Part shown: positions 23,686 to 32,008 of the stretch, piece after piece
Position numbering within the stretch: the first letter of the stretch is position 1
How the letters are laid out: every line of letters begins with the position of its first letter
Assembly (NCBI GenBank): GCA_903922735.1
Contig: CAIXUZ010000068.1
Span: 1-42,022, forward strand
Direction of reading: 5' to 3'
DNA from: an uncultured Verrucomicrobia subdivision 3 bacterium
GTDB lineage: Bacteria > Verrucomicrobiota > Verrucomicrobiia > Limisphaerales > UBA11358
DNA length: 42,022 nucleotides
The notes under the pieces: generated by a model
Seen by the model: only the letters and a program-made list of their open reading frames with translations
What the model was told of the DNA's origin: nothing
The model's database searches: none
Translations under genes and position numbers: made by a program

Positions 23686-26600
23686 ATGAGCCTCCGCAAT
23701 CTCATCCTCCGCAGCTTGCAGTTTTACTGGCGCGCCCATTTGGGTGTCCTGCTGGGGACCATTCTGGCTTGCACCATTCTCACCGGCGCGCTGGTGGTGG
23801 GCGACTCCGTGCGTTTCAGCCTCAGGCAATTGGCGCTGGCGCGGCTGGGCCAGACCACGCTGGCATTGACCGCGGGTGACCGTTTCTTTCGCGCCGATCT
23901 CGCGCCGGAACTGCAATCGCAACTCCACGCCCCGATCGAGCCGTTGCTGATGTTGCGCGGCGCGGTAACGACTCCCGAAGGCACGCATCGCGCCAATGAT
24001 GTTCAGGTGCTCGGAGTGGATGAACGGTTCTGGGATTTCAGCCCCGCGGCGGTGGCTTGGAACAACTCGACCAATCCTTTCGCCCGCGACGAAATCGCCG
24101 TGAGCGAATCGCTGGCCAACCGGCTTCAACTTAAGCCCGGTGACGCGGTGGTGGTTCGCCTGGAACAGCCGGCCTTTGTCGCGCGCGACCTGCCGCTCGC
24201 CGGCCAGGCGGATGCGTCAGTCGCCGTTCGCTTGCGCGTCCGGAACATCGTCGGTGACGGGCAGTTTGGACGTTTCAGTTTGCAGGGCAATCAAGTGCCC
24301 GCCCTCTCGGTGTATCTGCCGCTGAATGCGCTGCAGCAACAAATCCAAAGAGTCGGACGTGCCAATACACTTCTGGTGGGCCAGCCACCATTGCCGAACG
24401 CTCGTTGCGATGCGGCGATGGCGAATGCCGCCTTGGCCAAGGTCTGGACCTTGTCGGATGCCGACCTCGAACTGCGTAAAACGGGCGATCAGAAAGAATT
24501 CGAGCTGCGGACAAAACGCGTGTTTCTGGATCCGTCAGTTGCGGACGCGGCCTTCGCTGTCGCCTCCAACGCCGTGGGGGTCCTGACGTATTTCGTGAAT
24601 GAAATCCGCCTCGGCGATCATGCCACGCCCTATTCGTTCGTGGCCGCCACTTCCTCCACGCACAACGGGGTTCCGCTGCGCGACGACGAAATGGCGATCA
24701 ACACCTGGCTGGCGGACGACCTCGGCGCGAAACCCGGAAGCGAAGTGACGCTGCGCTATTTCGTAATCGGCGAACGCCGCGAGTTACAGGAACAAGCGGC
24801 CACCTTTCGCGTGCACAAAATCATTCCGCTGCAGTCGGACGCTTCGTGGATGCCCGATTTTCCGGGGCTGGCGGACACCGATAATTGCCGCGAGTGGCAG
24901 CCTGGCATTCCGATCCACCTCGACCGCATCCGGCCCGGGGATGAAGCCTACTGGAAGGAATTCCGGGGCACGCCGAAGGCCTTCGTGACGCTGGCGGCGG
25001 GCCAGCGATTGTGGGCTAATCGTTTTGGCCAGCTGACGGCGATTCGTTTTGCGTCCGGCCGCAAAACCGTTGAGGCCGCGACCAGCGATTTTGAACCCGC
25101 GCTGCTCAAGCAGCTTGATCCGGCTGCGCTGGGTTTCACCTTCACCGATGTTCGCGAGCGCGCCCTCCAGGCCGGCGAAAAATCCCAGGACTTCGGCCAA
25201 CTCTTCATCGGCTTTGGTTTCTTTTTGATCCTCGCCGCGCTGCTGCTGACCGCGCTGCTCTTCGTGTTTAACCTCGAACAGCGCAACGCCCAGGTCGGTC
25301 TGCTGATGGCGCTGGGATTTTCCGACCGGAAAGTGCGCTGGATATTTCTCCTCGAAGGCGCGTGCGTGGCGGGATTGGGAACGCTGTTGGGGCTTCTGGC
25401 GGGCGTGGCGTTTACCAAGTTGACCCTGCATGGGTTGGCGACGGTCTGGCGTGGCGCGGTGGGGACTTCGAGCTTTCTCTATCACGCGGAAACGCCTTCT
25501 TTGCTCACGGGTGCGGGATTGAGTTTGGTTGCCGCCATCGGGGCGATGGCGCTGGCTCAGCGCGGAATCACCCGGCGGTCGCTCGCCGGTTTGTTGGCCA
25601 GTGGCGCGGAAGTCGAGCTGGGCGGCGTACCGGCAAGCGGATTTCGCAGGCATCTGGGCCTGGGGATCGGCGTGGCCGGCTTGCTGTGCGCCGTTGTTTT
25701 GGTGGCCACCAACCGTCATGGCCAAGGACCTGAGCTGGCCGAGGTGTTCTTCTATTCAGGCTTGCTGGTGATGTGCGCCGGCCTTGGGTTCACTCAGCGA
25801 TTGTTGGCCAGCCTCACCCAGACCACCAAGCCCACGTTCAGTATCAATCAACTCGGCTGGCGCAACGCCGGGCGGCGCCGCACCCGCAGCCTCACCACGG
25901 TCAGCGTGCTGGCGGTGGGTGTTTTCATGGTGGTGGCAGTGAATGCGTTCCGGCAGAACCCCCGCGGGTCCGCGCTGGAACGGCATTCGGGAACCGGCGG
26001 CTTCGCGCTTTACGGCCAATCCACTTTGCCCATCTACGAGGACTTGAACACGCTCAGTGGGCGCGAGGCATTCAACCTGCCGGCGGAAGCGATGCGCGAA
26101 GTGACCGTGGTCCCGCTGCGGATCCGGGACGGCGACGACGCGAGTTGTCTCAATCTGAACCGGGCATTGCAGCCGCGCTTACTTTCAGTGCAGTCGGAGG
26201 AATTAAAGCGGCGGCGGGCTTTTGCCTTTGGACAATCACTGGATCAGAATTCGCTCGCCGGCAATGCAGCCAAAAGCCCCCGCCCAAGCCCGTGGGATTT
26301 GTTGAACCGGCCGCCGGCGACTGACGTGGTGCCGGCGATTGGCGATGAACAGACCGTGCGCTGGGCCTTGGGCAAATCGCTGGGCGACACGATTGCTTAC
26401 CGCGATGATCGGGGACGAACCTTCAAGGTTCGGATCGTCGGCATCTTGGCCAATTCAATTCTGCAAGGGGGACTGCTGATTTCAGAGCCCGCTTTCATTG
26501 AGCGGTTTCCGTCGGTCGCCGGCTACCGCGCCTTCTTGGTGGATGCGCCGCCGGAGCGGGCGGATGCGGTCGCCGAATTGCTGACGCGTCAGTTGCAGGA

Positions 26601-27042
26601 CAAAGGGCTCGACCTGCAGCCGGCCTGGCAGCGGCTCTCGGATTTCATGGCGGTGGAAAACACCTATCTGGGCATCTTCCAGGCCTTGGGCGGACTCGGC
26701 TTGTTGCTCGGCAGTTTGGGGCTGGGAATCGTGGTGTTGCGAAATGTTTTGGAGCGGCGCAACGAGCTGGCTTTGCTTCAGGCCGTCGGGTTTCGCCCCT
26801 CCCAGCTGCAGCGATTGGTGCTGGGCGAGCATTGGCTGCTGGTCGTCTTGGGACTCGTCATCGGGCTGGGTGCGGCCCTATTGGCGGTTTCCCCCGCCCT
26901 GACCTTTACGGACAGAGAAGCACCTTCTGGCACCATGGCCTTGACCTTGGTGGCCTTGGCCGTCGCGGGCATTTTCTGGTGTTGGCTGGCGACGCGTGCG
27001 GCCTTGCATGGCCCGCTGCTGGATGCGCTGAGAAAAGAATAA
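23686..27042 (+). CDS. Large FtsX/MacB-type ABC permease (two FtsX cores)
   Basis: A 1118-residue membrane protein. After an N-terminal helix (AHLGVLLGTILACTILTGALVVGDSV) there is a large periplasmic domain to about residue 505. A first bundle of FtsX-like helices follows (LFIGFGFFLILAALLLTALLFVF, then LEGACVAGLGTLLGLLAGVAF, then more near 610-710). A second N-type helix follows in the region RRRTRSLTTVSVLAVGVFMVVAVNAF, with another periplasmic domain and the terminal FtsX core (LGGLGLLLGSLGLGIVVLRNVLERRNELALLQAVGF). Two FtsX cores in one chain match the long ABC3/YbbP-type permeases. It follows the ATPase by one base and is the last gene of the operon. It probably moves lipid-linked or hydrophobic substrates across the envelope. 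Confidence 0.9.
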   Translation: MSLRNLILRSLQFYWRAHLGVLLGTILACTILTGALVVGDSVRFSLRQLALARLGQTTLALTAGDRFFRADLAPELQSQLHAPIEPLLMLRGAVTTPEGTHRANDVQVLGVDERFWDFSPAAVAWNNSTNPFARDEIAVSESLANRLQLKPGDAVVVRLEQPAFVARDLPLAGQADASVAVRLRVRNIVGDGQFGRFSLQGNQVPALSVYLPLNALQQQIQRVGRANTLLVGQPPLPNARCDAAMANAALAKVWTLSDADLELRKTGDQKEFELRTKRVFLDPSVADAAFAVASNAVGVLTYFVNEIRLGDHATPYSFVAATSSTHNGVPLRDDEMAINTWLADDLGAKPGSEVTLRYFVIGERRELQEQAATFRVHKIIPLQSDASWMPDFPGLADTDNCREWQPGIPIHLDRIRPGDEAYWKEFRGTPKAFVTLAAGQRLWANRFGQLTAIRFASGRKTVEAATSDFEPALLKQLDPAALGFTFTDVRERALQAGEKSQDFGQLFIGFGFFLILAALLLTALLFVFNLEQRNAQVGLLMALGFSDRKVRWIFLLEGACVAGLGTLLGLLAGVAFTKLTLHGLATVWRGAVGTSSFLYHAETPSLLTGAGLSLVAAIGAMALAQRGITRRSLAGLLASGAEVELGGVPASGFRRHLGLGIGVAGLLCAVVLVATNRHGQGPELAEVFFYSGLLVMCAGLGFTQRLLASLTQTTKPTFSINQLGWRNAGRRRTRSLTTVSVLAVGVFMVVAVNAFRQNPRGSALERHSGTGGFALYGQSTLPIYEDLNTLSGREAFNLPAEAMREVTVVPLRIRDGDDASCLNLNRALQPRLLSVQSEELKRRRAFAFGQSLDQNSLAGNAAKSPRPSPWDLLNRPPATDVVPAIGDEQTVRWALGKSLGDTIAYRDDRGRTFKVRIVGILANSILQGGLLISEPAFIERFPSVAGYRAFLVDAPPERADAVAELLTRQLQDKGLDLQPAWQRLSDFMAVENTYLGIFQALGGLGLLLGSLGLGIVVLRNVLERRNELALLQAVGFRPSQLQRLVLGEHWLLVVLGLVIGLGAALLAVSPALTFTDREAPSGTMALTLVALAVAGIFWCWLATRAALHGPLLDALRKE

Positions 27043-27470
27043 TAAAATTTTTCCCGTTCTGCGGGTGCAACAAGTAAGCCGGGCCGAACATGACCGTGCC
27101 GCACCGCATCTCTGAAAGTTACCGGTTTTCTGTTTTTACATTCTTCGGGTCGAGCCCAGTCATCTCTTCGCCTTCGCTGAGGCATGGAGGTGTTCTCCCG
27201 GCAGATCGCATTCAGTCCCCGAAGCCAACGGTGGCTTCATGCAGTGCTCGCGCTGCTGCCGGACTGGCTGACCTCCTTTCCTGGGCGGCCGGTTCGTGGT
27301 AATCCTCGTCCCCGCGCAACACCCAAAACCTAGCTTCGGCCAGATGCCACGCCACGATAAAACTAATGTTTGAGTTCTGGGAATTTGAGACGGAGCGATG
27401 AACGCGGATGTCCGCCGCTTCCCGTTTGCCGGCGGCCAGCTTCATTGCTGGCACCCATAAATTCCACGGG
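27043..27470. other. Intergenic stretch between convergent genes
   Basis: About 430 bases between the ends of the permease and Gfo/Idh genes. I see no convincing gene; a minus-strand frame at 27212-27499 overlaps the Gfo/Idh stop and resembles nothing. The only notable structure is the hairpin at 27221-27238. Confidence 0.6.
27221..27238. terminator. Hairpin between convergent genes, weak terminator candidate
   Basis: GAAGCCA and TGGCTTC pair perfectly around a four-base loop ACGG. There is no following T-run on either strand, so it is not a classical intrinsic terminator. Its place between two converging transcripts is the main argument. Confidence 0.3.
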
Positions 27471-28622
27471 TTATTTTCGGAAGGAACCCGCGAAGTCATC
27501 CGCCGCCACCTTGGCCACTTTTTTCTGAAGCGTTGAGCCCGCTATCAGCCGGTTCAATTCCATTTCCCAGGCGGAACCATCCATTGGCAATTCCACCGTT
27601 TCCCCGCGCAAGGATGAATACAACATGGCATTGGCGAGCTCCACCGAATGGATGCCGTGCTCGCCGGGCGCGATTAACGGTTCGCCATCGAGAATCGCAT
27701 TCACGAAATTCTGCACCATCACCGCGTGCGGCAGGACGGCGTCATTGAAGGGAACATCCACGTTCCAGACCTCCGGCTTCACAAAACCCTGCTTCGCGCT
27801 CTGGCTGAATTGGAGCATGTCCATTTCATTGCGGGTGAAAGCGAGGCGGTTATTTTCCAGAACCAGCCGGCCCCGGGTGCCGACGATTTCAAAACGGTTG
27901 GTGCCGGGCGCCTCGCCGGTCGAACTGATGAACGCGCCGGTCGCGCCATTGGCCCATTCGAGGTAAGCCGTCACGTTGTCTTCGACCTCGATCTGGTGGA
28001 AACGTCCAAGCTGGCAAAACCCGCGCACGCGCGCCGGCATGCCGCAAAGCCATTGCAGGGTGTCGAGGTTGTGCAGGCATTGGTTGAGCAACACCCCGCC
28101 CCCCTCACCTTTCCAGGTGGCGCGCCAGCCGCCGCTCGCATAATAAGCCTCCGTGCGATACCAGTCGGTGTTGATCCAATTGACGCGCACGAGCTGGCCC
28201 AAATCTTCGTTGATGAGTTTCTGGATTTTTAAGTAGCGCGGCTCGGTGCGCAGTTGAAACATGCCGGCAAACACCACCTGGGGATGCAGTTTGTGTTCGG
28301 CAATGAGCCTTTCGGCATCCGCCTTGTGCGAGGAAATGGGCTTCTCCACCAGCGTGTGAACCCCGGCCCGGAGCGCGGCAATGCCCAGCGTGGTGTGCTG
28401 AAAGTGCGGCGTGGCGATAATGACGGCATCCACATCGCCAGAGCGGATGAGCTGCCCGCCGTCCGTAAAAATTTTCAGCGGCTTAAAGCGTTCCAGCGGA
28501 GCCGTGATGGCATCACACACCGCCACCAGCTCACAGCGGGTGATTTTGCGGTTCAAGATATAATCGGCATGATATTTGCCGATGTTGCCCATGCCGATTA
28601 TGCCGAGTCGAACTTTGTCCAT
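27471..28622 (-). CDS. Gfo/Idh/MocA-family oxidoreductase
   Basis: A 383-residue NAD(P)-dependent enzyme. The N-terminal Rossmann motif is GIIGMGNIGKYHADYIL (8-24), with the family segment VDAVIIATPHFQHTTLGIAALRAGVHTLVEKPIS, in which EKP is the conserved catalytic-region lysine motif. The C-terminal domain has GGGVLLNQCLHNLDTLQWLCG, a typical substrate-site segment with His. No signal peptide is present, so it is cytoplasmic. It is the last gene of the unit that starts with the gluconate-dehydrogenase-type subunit, 12 bases after the cytochrome gene. It probably reduces or rearranges an oxidised (keto-) sugar produced upstream. The exact sugar is not known. Confidence 0.93.
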   Translation of the reverse strand: MDKVRLGIIGMGNIGKYHADYILNRKITRCELVAVCDAITAPLERFKPLKIFTDGGQLIRSGDVDAVIIATPHFQHTTLGIAALRAGVHTLVEKPISSHKADAERLIAEHKLHPQVVFAGMFQLRTEPRYLKIQKLINEDLGQLVRVNWINTDWYRTEAYYASGGWRATWKGEGGGVLLNQCLHNLDTLQWLCGMPARVRGFCQLGRFHQIEVEDNVTAYLEWANGATGAFISSTGEAPGTNRFEIVGTRGRLVLENNRLAFTRNEMDMLQFSQSAKQGFVKPEVWNVDVPFNDAVLPHAVMVQNFVNAILDGEPLIAPGEHGIHSVELANAMLYSSLRGETVELPMDGSAWEMELNRLIAGSTLQKKVAKVAADDFAGSFRK

Positions 28623-28634
28623 ATCACTCCCCGA

Positions 28635-29666
28635 TTATTTCAGCCCCGGTTTTCTTTTTTCCGGGCGCTGGCCGTTGTGACAGTCTCCGCAGGCCACGAA
28701 GTGGATGTTATGCGCGCTCGTTTTGGAAAGATAAGTGGTATCCATCTTCTCAACATCCAGACCGCAATGCGAGTCCGCCGGATGGCAGGTGGCGCAGGAC
28801 GCCTTGGCGGAGTTGGAGTGGGAGGAATGGCAATCCAGACAGCTCAATCCCTCATGCACACCGAAGGGGGTGCGATCATCCTGCGAACCCAGCTCGCGGA
28901 AAGCGTTGGGGGCATGGCATTGGGTGCAAAGCCGCTGGGTCGGATCAGGAGAGAGTTTGACGGGCTGGCCGTTCCGCGTGATGGGCGTGACGGGCAGCAG
29001 GTCGGCGGCGATGGAGGTCTGCTCCCGCCGGACATACAATTGCACGGGACGGTAAGCGGCCGCAGTTCCATGAACCTGGTGGCAGGCCAGACACGGAATG
29101 ACCGGCTGGTTAAGCTTGGCCGGATCCTTCAACGTCCACGGGCCCTTGGTGGCCAGCGGCGTGACGAGGTCCTCGATGTGGCCGTCAAAAAACATGCCAT
29201 GACAACGGAGACATTCCGGGGCCATTTGCTCCATCTGATTGTGTTTAGGATCCAGAAAGATCTTCGGGTAAGTCGCCGAATGACCACCGCTCTGCCAATC
29301 CGCATAACTCCGGGGGTGACATTTGCGGCAGGCCTCCTGCAAGGTCAGCACCTGGGCTTCCGAGAGGCGGACGGCGGTTTCCGCTGAGGCCGGCTGGAAA
29401 TGCTGGACGATGCGGTTCGCATGTTCTTTCAAGGCATGGACATTGAGCGTGAGCGATCCGCCATGGCAGTTGCGGCAATGCAAATCGCGGTGGAAAGAAG
29501 ATTGCCAAGATTTGACGTGCGACACTTCCTCGTGACAGGTGGCGCAGGTGTTCTGGGGATTGGCATAGTTAAACCAAAGCAGGCCGCCAAAGCCGAACGA
29601 CACGAGAAAAACGACCAGGATAAACCAAGTCGCGTAAATGAACTTGAAGCGATGACTGATATTCAT
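28635..29666 (-). CDS. Membrane-anchored nine-haem cytochrome c
   Basis: A 343-residue protein with one N-terminal helix at about 11-32 (YATWFILVVFLVSFGFGGLLWF) and nine CXXCH haem c sites, starting at residues 41, 64, 113, 152, 192, 247, 276, 291 and 326. Extra histidines between the sites can supply sixth ligands. The N-terminal anchor followed at once by CATCH recalls NapC/NirT-type membrane tetrahaem proteins, but the rest is longer. The start at 29666 has an ATGA overlap with the GMC oxidoreductase gene; an earlier frame to 29714 lies inside that gene. It most likely takes electrons from the oxidoreductase and passes them to periplasmic or membrane acceptors. Confidence 0.93.
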   Translation of the reverse strand: MNISHRFKFIYATWFILVVFLVSFGFGGLLWFNYANPQNTCATCHEEVSHVKSWQSSFHRDLHCRNCHGGSLTLNVHALKEHANRIVQHFQPASAETAVRLSEAQVLTLQEACRKCHPRSYADWQSGGHSATYPKIFLDPKHNQMEQMAPECLRCHGMFFDGHIEDLVTPLATKGPWTLKDPAKLNQPVIPCLACHQVHGTAAAYRPVQLYVRREQTSIAADLLPVTPITRNGQPVKLSPDPTQRLCTQCHAPNAFRELGSQDDRTPFGVHEGLSCLDCHSSHSNSAKASCATCHPADSHCGLDVEKMDTTYLSKTSAHNIHFVACGDCHNGQRPEKRKPGLK

Positions 29667-31321
29667 CGGAATTGACTCCCTTTCCAGCCGGATTTTATGT
29701 GATACGAAACCCAATAGGCCAAAGCCATGATGGTGAGCACAGGATTGAACCCGCCATTGCTGACATGCAGACTCCCATCGGCAACAAACAGGTTGTCGAT
29801 CTGGTGGATCTGGCCGTAGCGATTGGTGACGGAGGTCTTGGGATCATCGCCCATGCGGCAGGTGCCGGCCTGATGCTGGCCGCCGCTCAAACTGAGGTTT
29901 GGGCTGGGGCCATTGCGCCACACCCGCGTCGCCCCCATTTCCCGGATGATGGCCTCGGCTTTCTTCGAGAGAAAGTCACCCTGCTGGAAATCGGCGGGGT
30001 GACGGGAGCCCGAAAGGCGGCAGACCGGAATGCCCCACGCATCCTTGACCGACGGATCAACACTGACGCGCGCGGAGAAATTGGGGATTTCCTGAACGGG
30101 GCCATGCAGGCGGACAAAGCGCTTATAGTAGCGGCGCTGAAAATCCTTGTGCGCCTTGCCCCAACGCGCCTCTCCCGGCGGACGGGTATTGCAAAACAGG
30201 TAGGGCAGAGGAATAAACTCATTGCACAAAGCCCCGCCGCCAATCAAACCGGGGTTGCCATGGTTAAAATCACTTATGCCCAGAGCGGCTCCGGGGCCGG
30301 CTTCCTCGTAAGTCTCCTCGTCAAGAAAACCGGCGGCGCCGACATACAAATGACCCTGAAGATTCCGGCCGACCCAGTCGTTGTTATTGCCCGCGCCATT
30401 CGGAAATAATTTGGACCTGGAGTTCAACAGCAGCCGGGCGGTCTCGGTGGCTGAGGCCGAGACGACGACGAGGTCGGCCGGCTGCTCCTGCCCGCGATTA
30501 TCGGCATCAAAATAACGCACCCCCTTGGCGCGGCCGTGTTCATCAACCATGATTTCAGAGGCGACGCAACCCGTGCGCACCTCGCAGTTGCCCGTCGCCA
30601 GGGCAATCGGGAGAACTGTGTTATGGCTGCCGGCCTTGGCATTGATGGGGCAGGCAAAACCCACACAGGATCGCATATGGATGCAGGCCGGCCGGCCGTT
30701 GTAAGGCACGGAATTGCGAAGCATCGGGATCGGAAAGGGATGCAGCCCCATGCGGATGGCCGTCTGCTCGATCAATCGCGCTTCCTTGTTGTAGGGGAAA
30801 GCGGGCATGGGAAACGGCTTCTTCCGCGGACCACAAAAGGGATTGGTGGTGTAATCGCCCGCCACGCCGATCTCATATTCCGCCTTCTCATAAAACGGCT
30901 CCAAATCGTCGTAGCTGATCGGCCAGTCTGCCAGCGTGGAGTCCTTCACCTCGCCATAGATGGACCGGAGGCGGAAATCCTGCGGCATAAACCGCCAGGC
31001 CATGGCACCGTAGCTCACCGCCCCACCGCCAACACAGCCGGCAATGTTGTTATAACTGCCTTCACTCGGCAGGACCACCCGGGTGGAACCATCGGCATTG
31101 ACGACGACCCGGCGATGACGCTCGTCATCGGGACCAAAGGGATTGCCCAGGGCGGGAGTGCGCTGGGACCACAACTCATCGTCGTTGTGTTTATCGTAAT
31201 CCACCCAGCCACCGCGCTCCAGCAACACCACGCTCAAGCCCGCGGTCGCCAATTCCTTGGCGACAATTCCGCCCCCGGCCCCGGCGCCGACAATAACAAC
31301 ATTAACTTTTGGTAGTGACAT
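29663..31321 (-). CDS. GMC-family oxidoreductase, gluconate/glucoside dehydrogenase type
   Basis: A 552-residue flavoprotein. The FAD motif is VVIVGAGAGGGIVAKELATA at 8-27. The C-terminal active-site regions are QHQAGTCRMGDDP and SNGGFNPVLTIMALA, carrying the His and Asn typical of GMC enzymes. Cysteines C213, C219 and C224 in PACIHMRSC...GFACPIN match the place where bacterial FAD glucose dehydrogenases hold a [3Fe-4S] cluster. It has no signal of its own and probably travels to the periplasm with the Tat-signal small subunit encoded 22 bases upstream. The start at 31321 was chosen because the longer frame only adds sequence up to the preceding gene. Likely oxidises a sugar or sugar acid. 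Confidence 0.92.
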   Translation of the reverse strand: MSLPKVNVVIVGAGAGGGIVAKELATAGLSVVLLERGGWVDYDKHNDDELWSQRTPALGNPFGPDDERHRRVVVNADGSTRVVLPSEGSYNNIAGCVGGGAVSYGAMAWRFMPQDFRLRSIYGEVKDSTLADWPISYDDLEPFYEKAEYEIGVAGDYTTNPFCGPRKKPFPMPAFPYNKEARLIEQTAIRMGLHPFPIPMLRNSVPYNGRPACIHMRSCVGFACPINAKAGSHNTVLPIALATGNCEVRTGCVASEIMVDEHGRAKGVRYFDADNRGQEQPADLVVVSASATETARLLLNSRSKLFPNGAGNNNDWVGRNLQGHLYVGAAGFLDEETYEEAGPGAALGISDFNHGNPGLIGGGALCNEFIPLPYLFCNTRPPGEARWGKAHKDFQRRYYKRFVRLHGPVQEIPNFSARVSVDPSVKDAWGIPVCRLSGSRHPADFQQGDFLSKKAEAIIREMGATRVWRNGPSPNLSLSGGQHQAGTCRMGDDPKTSVTNRYGQIHQIDNLFVADGSLHVSNGGFNPVLTIMALAYWVSYHIKSGWKGSQFR

Positions 31322-31343
31322 TTCGGTGACAGTTTGAGGTTGA

Positions 31344-31934
31344 TTACACAGGCCGTCCGTCCGCGTAACGGTTCTGGCCAATCAGGTTCGGATAGGCCAG
31401 GCCCAGCATGCGGTAACTGGCATAATCACGATTGCCACCATGGCGCGGGCTGCCATAAAAACCCTGCCGGGTATGATCCAGCACCAGATTGAAAAAGGTC
31501 GACGAGGAAGGATTTCCCCAAAGTTCCTTGGGCGCCTTGCCGGATTCAATCAGGCGCAAGGCCTCCGTTTGCCGTTCAAACGGGAGCTGCTCAAAAGGCA
31601 TTTTATAGACTTGAAGACAGGTTTTCCGAAACGATTCCAGGCCGAGCCGGTAAGTTGGCTGATATTGCTTGAACTTGAACAGGCTGACCAGCTGCCGATC
31701 AATATAGTAAATCACGCCCGCGTCGGTGGCGCCGGGGGTGTCATCGCGAGGGATGATCTGCTCGCAAATCGGAATCAACAAGCGCGCTTCCGCTTCGGAA
31801 AAAAAACGATAAGGGGCCGGTTCCGTACGGATCCAACGAGCCAAGCCAGCCGTGGTGCCGATACCCGCCGCCAGACCGAAGGTGCCCGCGGCGGCCCATT
31901 TCAAAGCCGCGCGACGGGAAACTGGGGTGATCAT
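31344..31934 (-). CDS. Gluconate 2-dehydrogenase subunit 3-like small subunit with Tat signal
   Basis: A 196-residue protein with Tat motif SRRAALKWAAAGTFGLAAG at 6-24. The mature domain, with FFSEAEARLLIPICEQIIPRDDTPGATDAGVIYYID, is characteristic of the gluconate 2-dehydrogenase subunit 3 family. In gluconate and glucoside-3-dehydrogenases this subunit carries the GMC flavoprotein through the Tat system and stabilises it. It is the first of a tight four-gene set, followed by the GMC subunit, the nine-haem cytochrome and the Gfo/Idh enzyme. The preceding beta-helix gene ends 74 bases before it, so it could have its own promoter or belong to a longer transcript. Confidence 0.93.
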   Translation of the reverse strand: MITPVSRRAALKWAAAGTFGLAAGIGTTAGLARWIRTEPAPYRFFSEAEARLLIPICEQIIPRDDTPGATDAGVIYYIDRQLVSLFKFKQYQPTYRLGLESFRKTCLQVYKMPFEQLPFERQTEALRLIESGKAPKELWGNPSSSTFFNLVLDHTRQGFYGSPRHGGNRDYASYRMLGLAYPNLIGQNRYADGRPV

Positions 31935-32008
31935 AAAGAATTGATTACTGAATTATCACTCTTTTGTCAGCTACAAATTCTAATTTAAATGAGACGCTTG
32001 CCCCTACC

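Noticed and set aside
27212..27499. 95-codon minus-strand frame after the Gfo/Idh gene
   Set aside because: It overlaps the end of the Gfo/Idh gene, has no recognisable features and contains the hairpin at 27221-27238.
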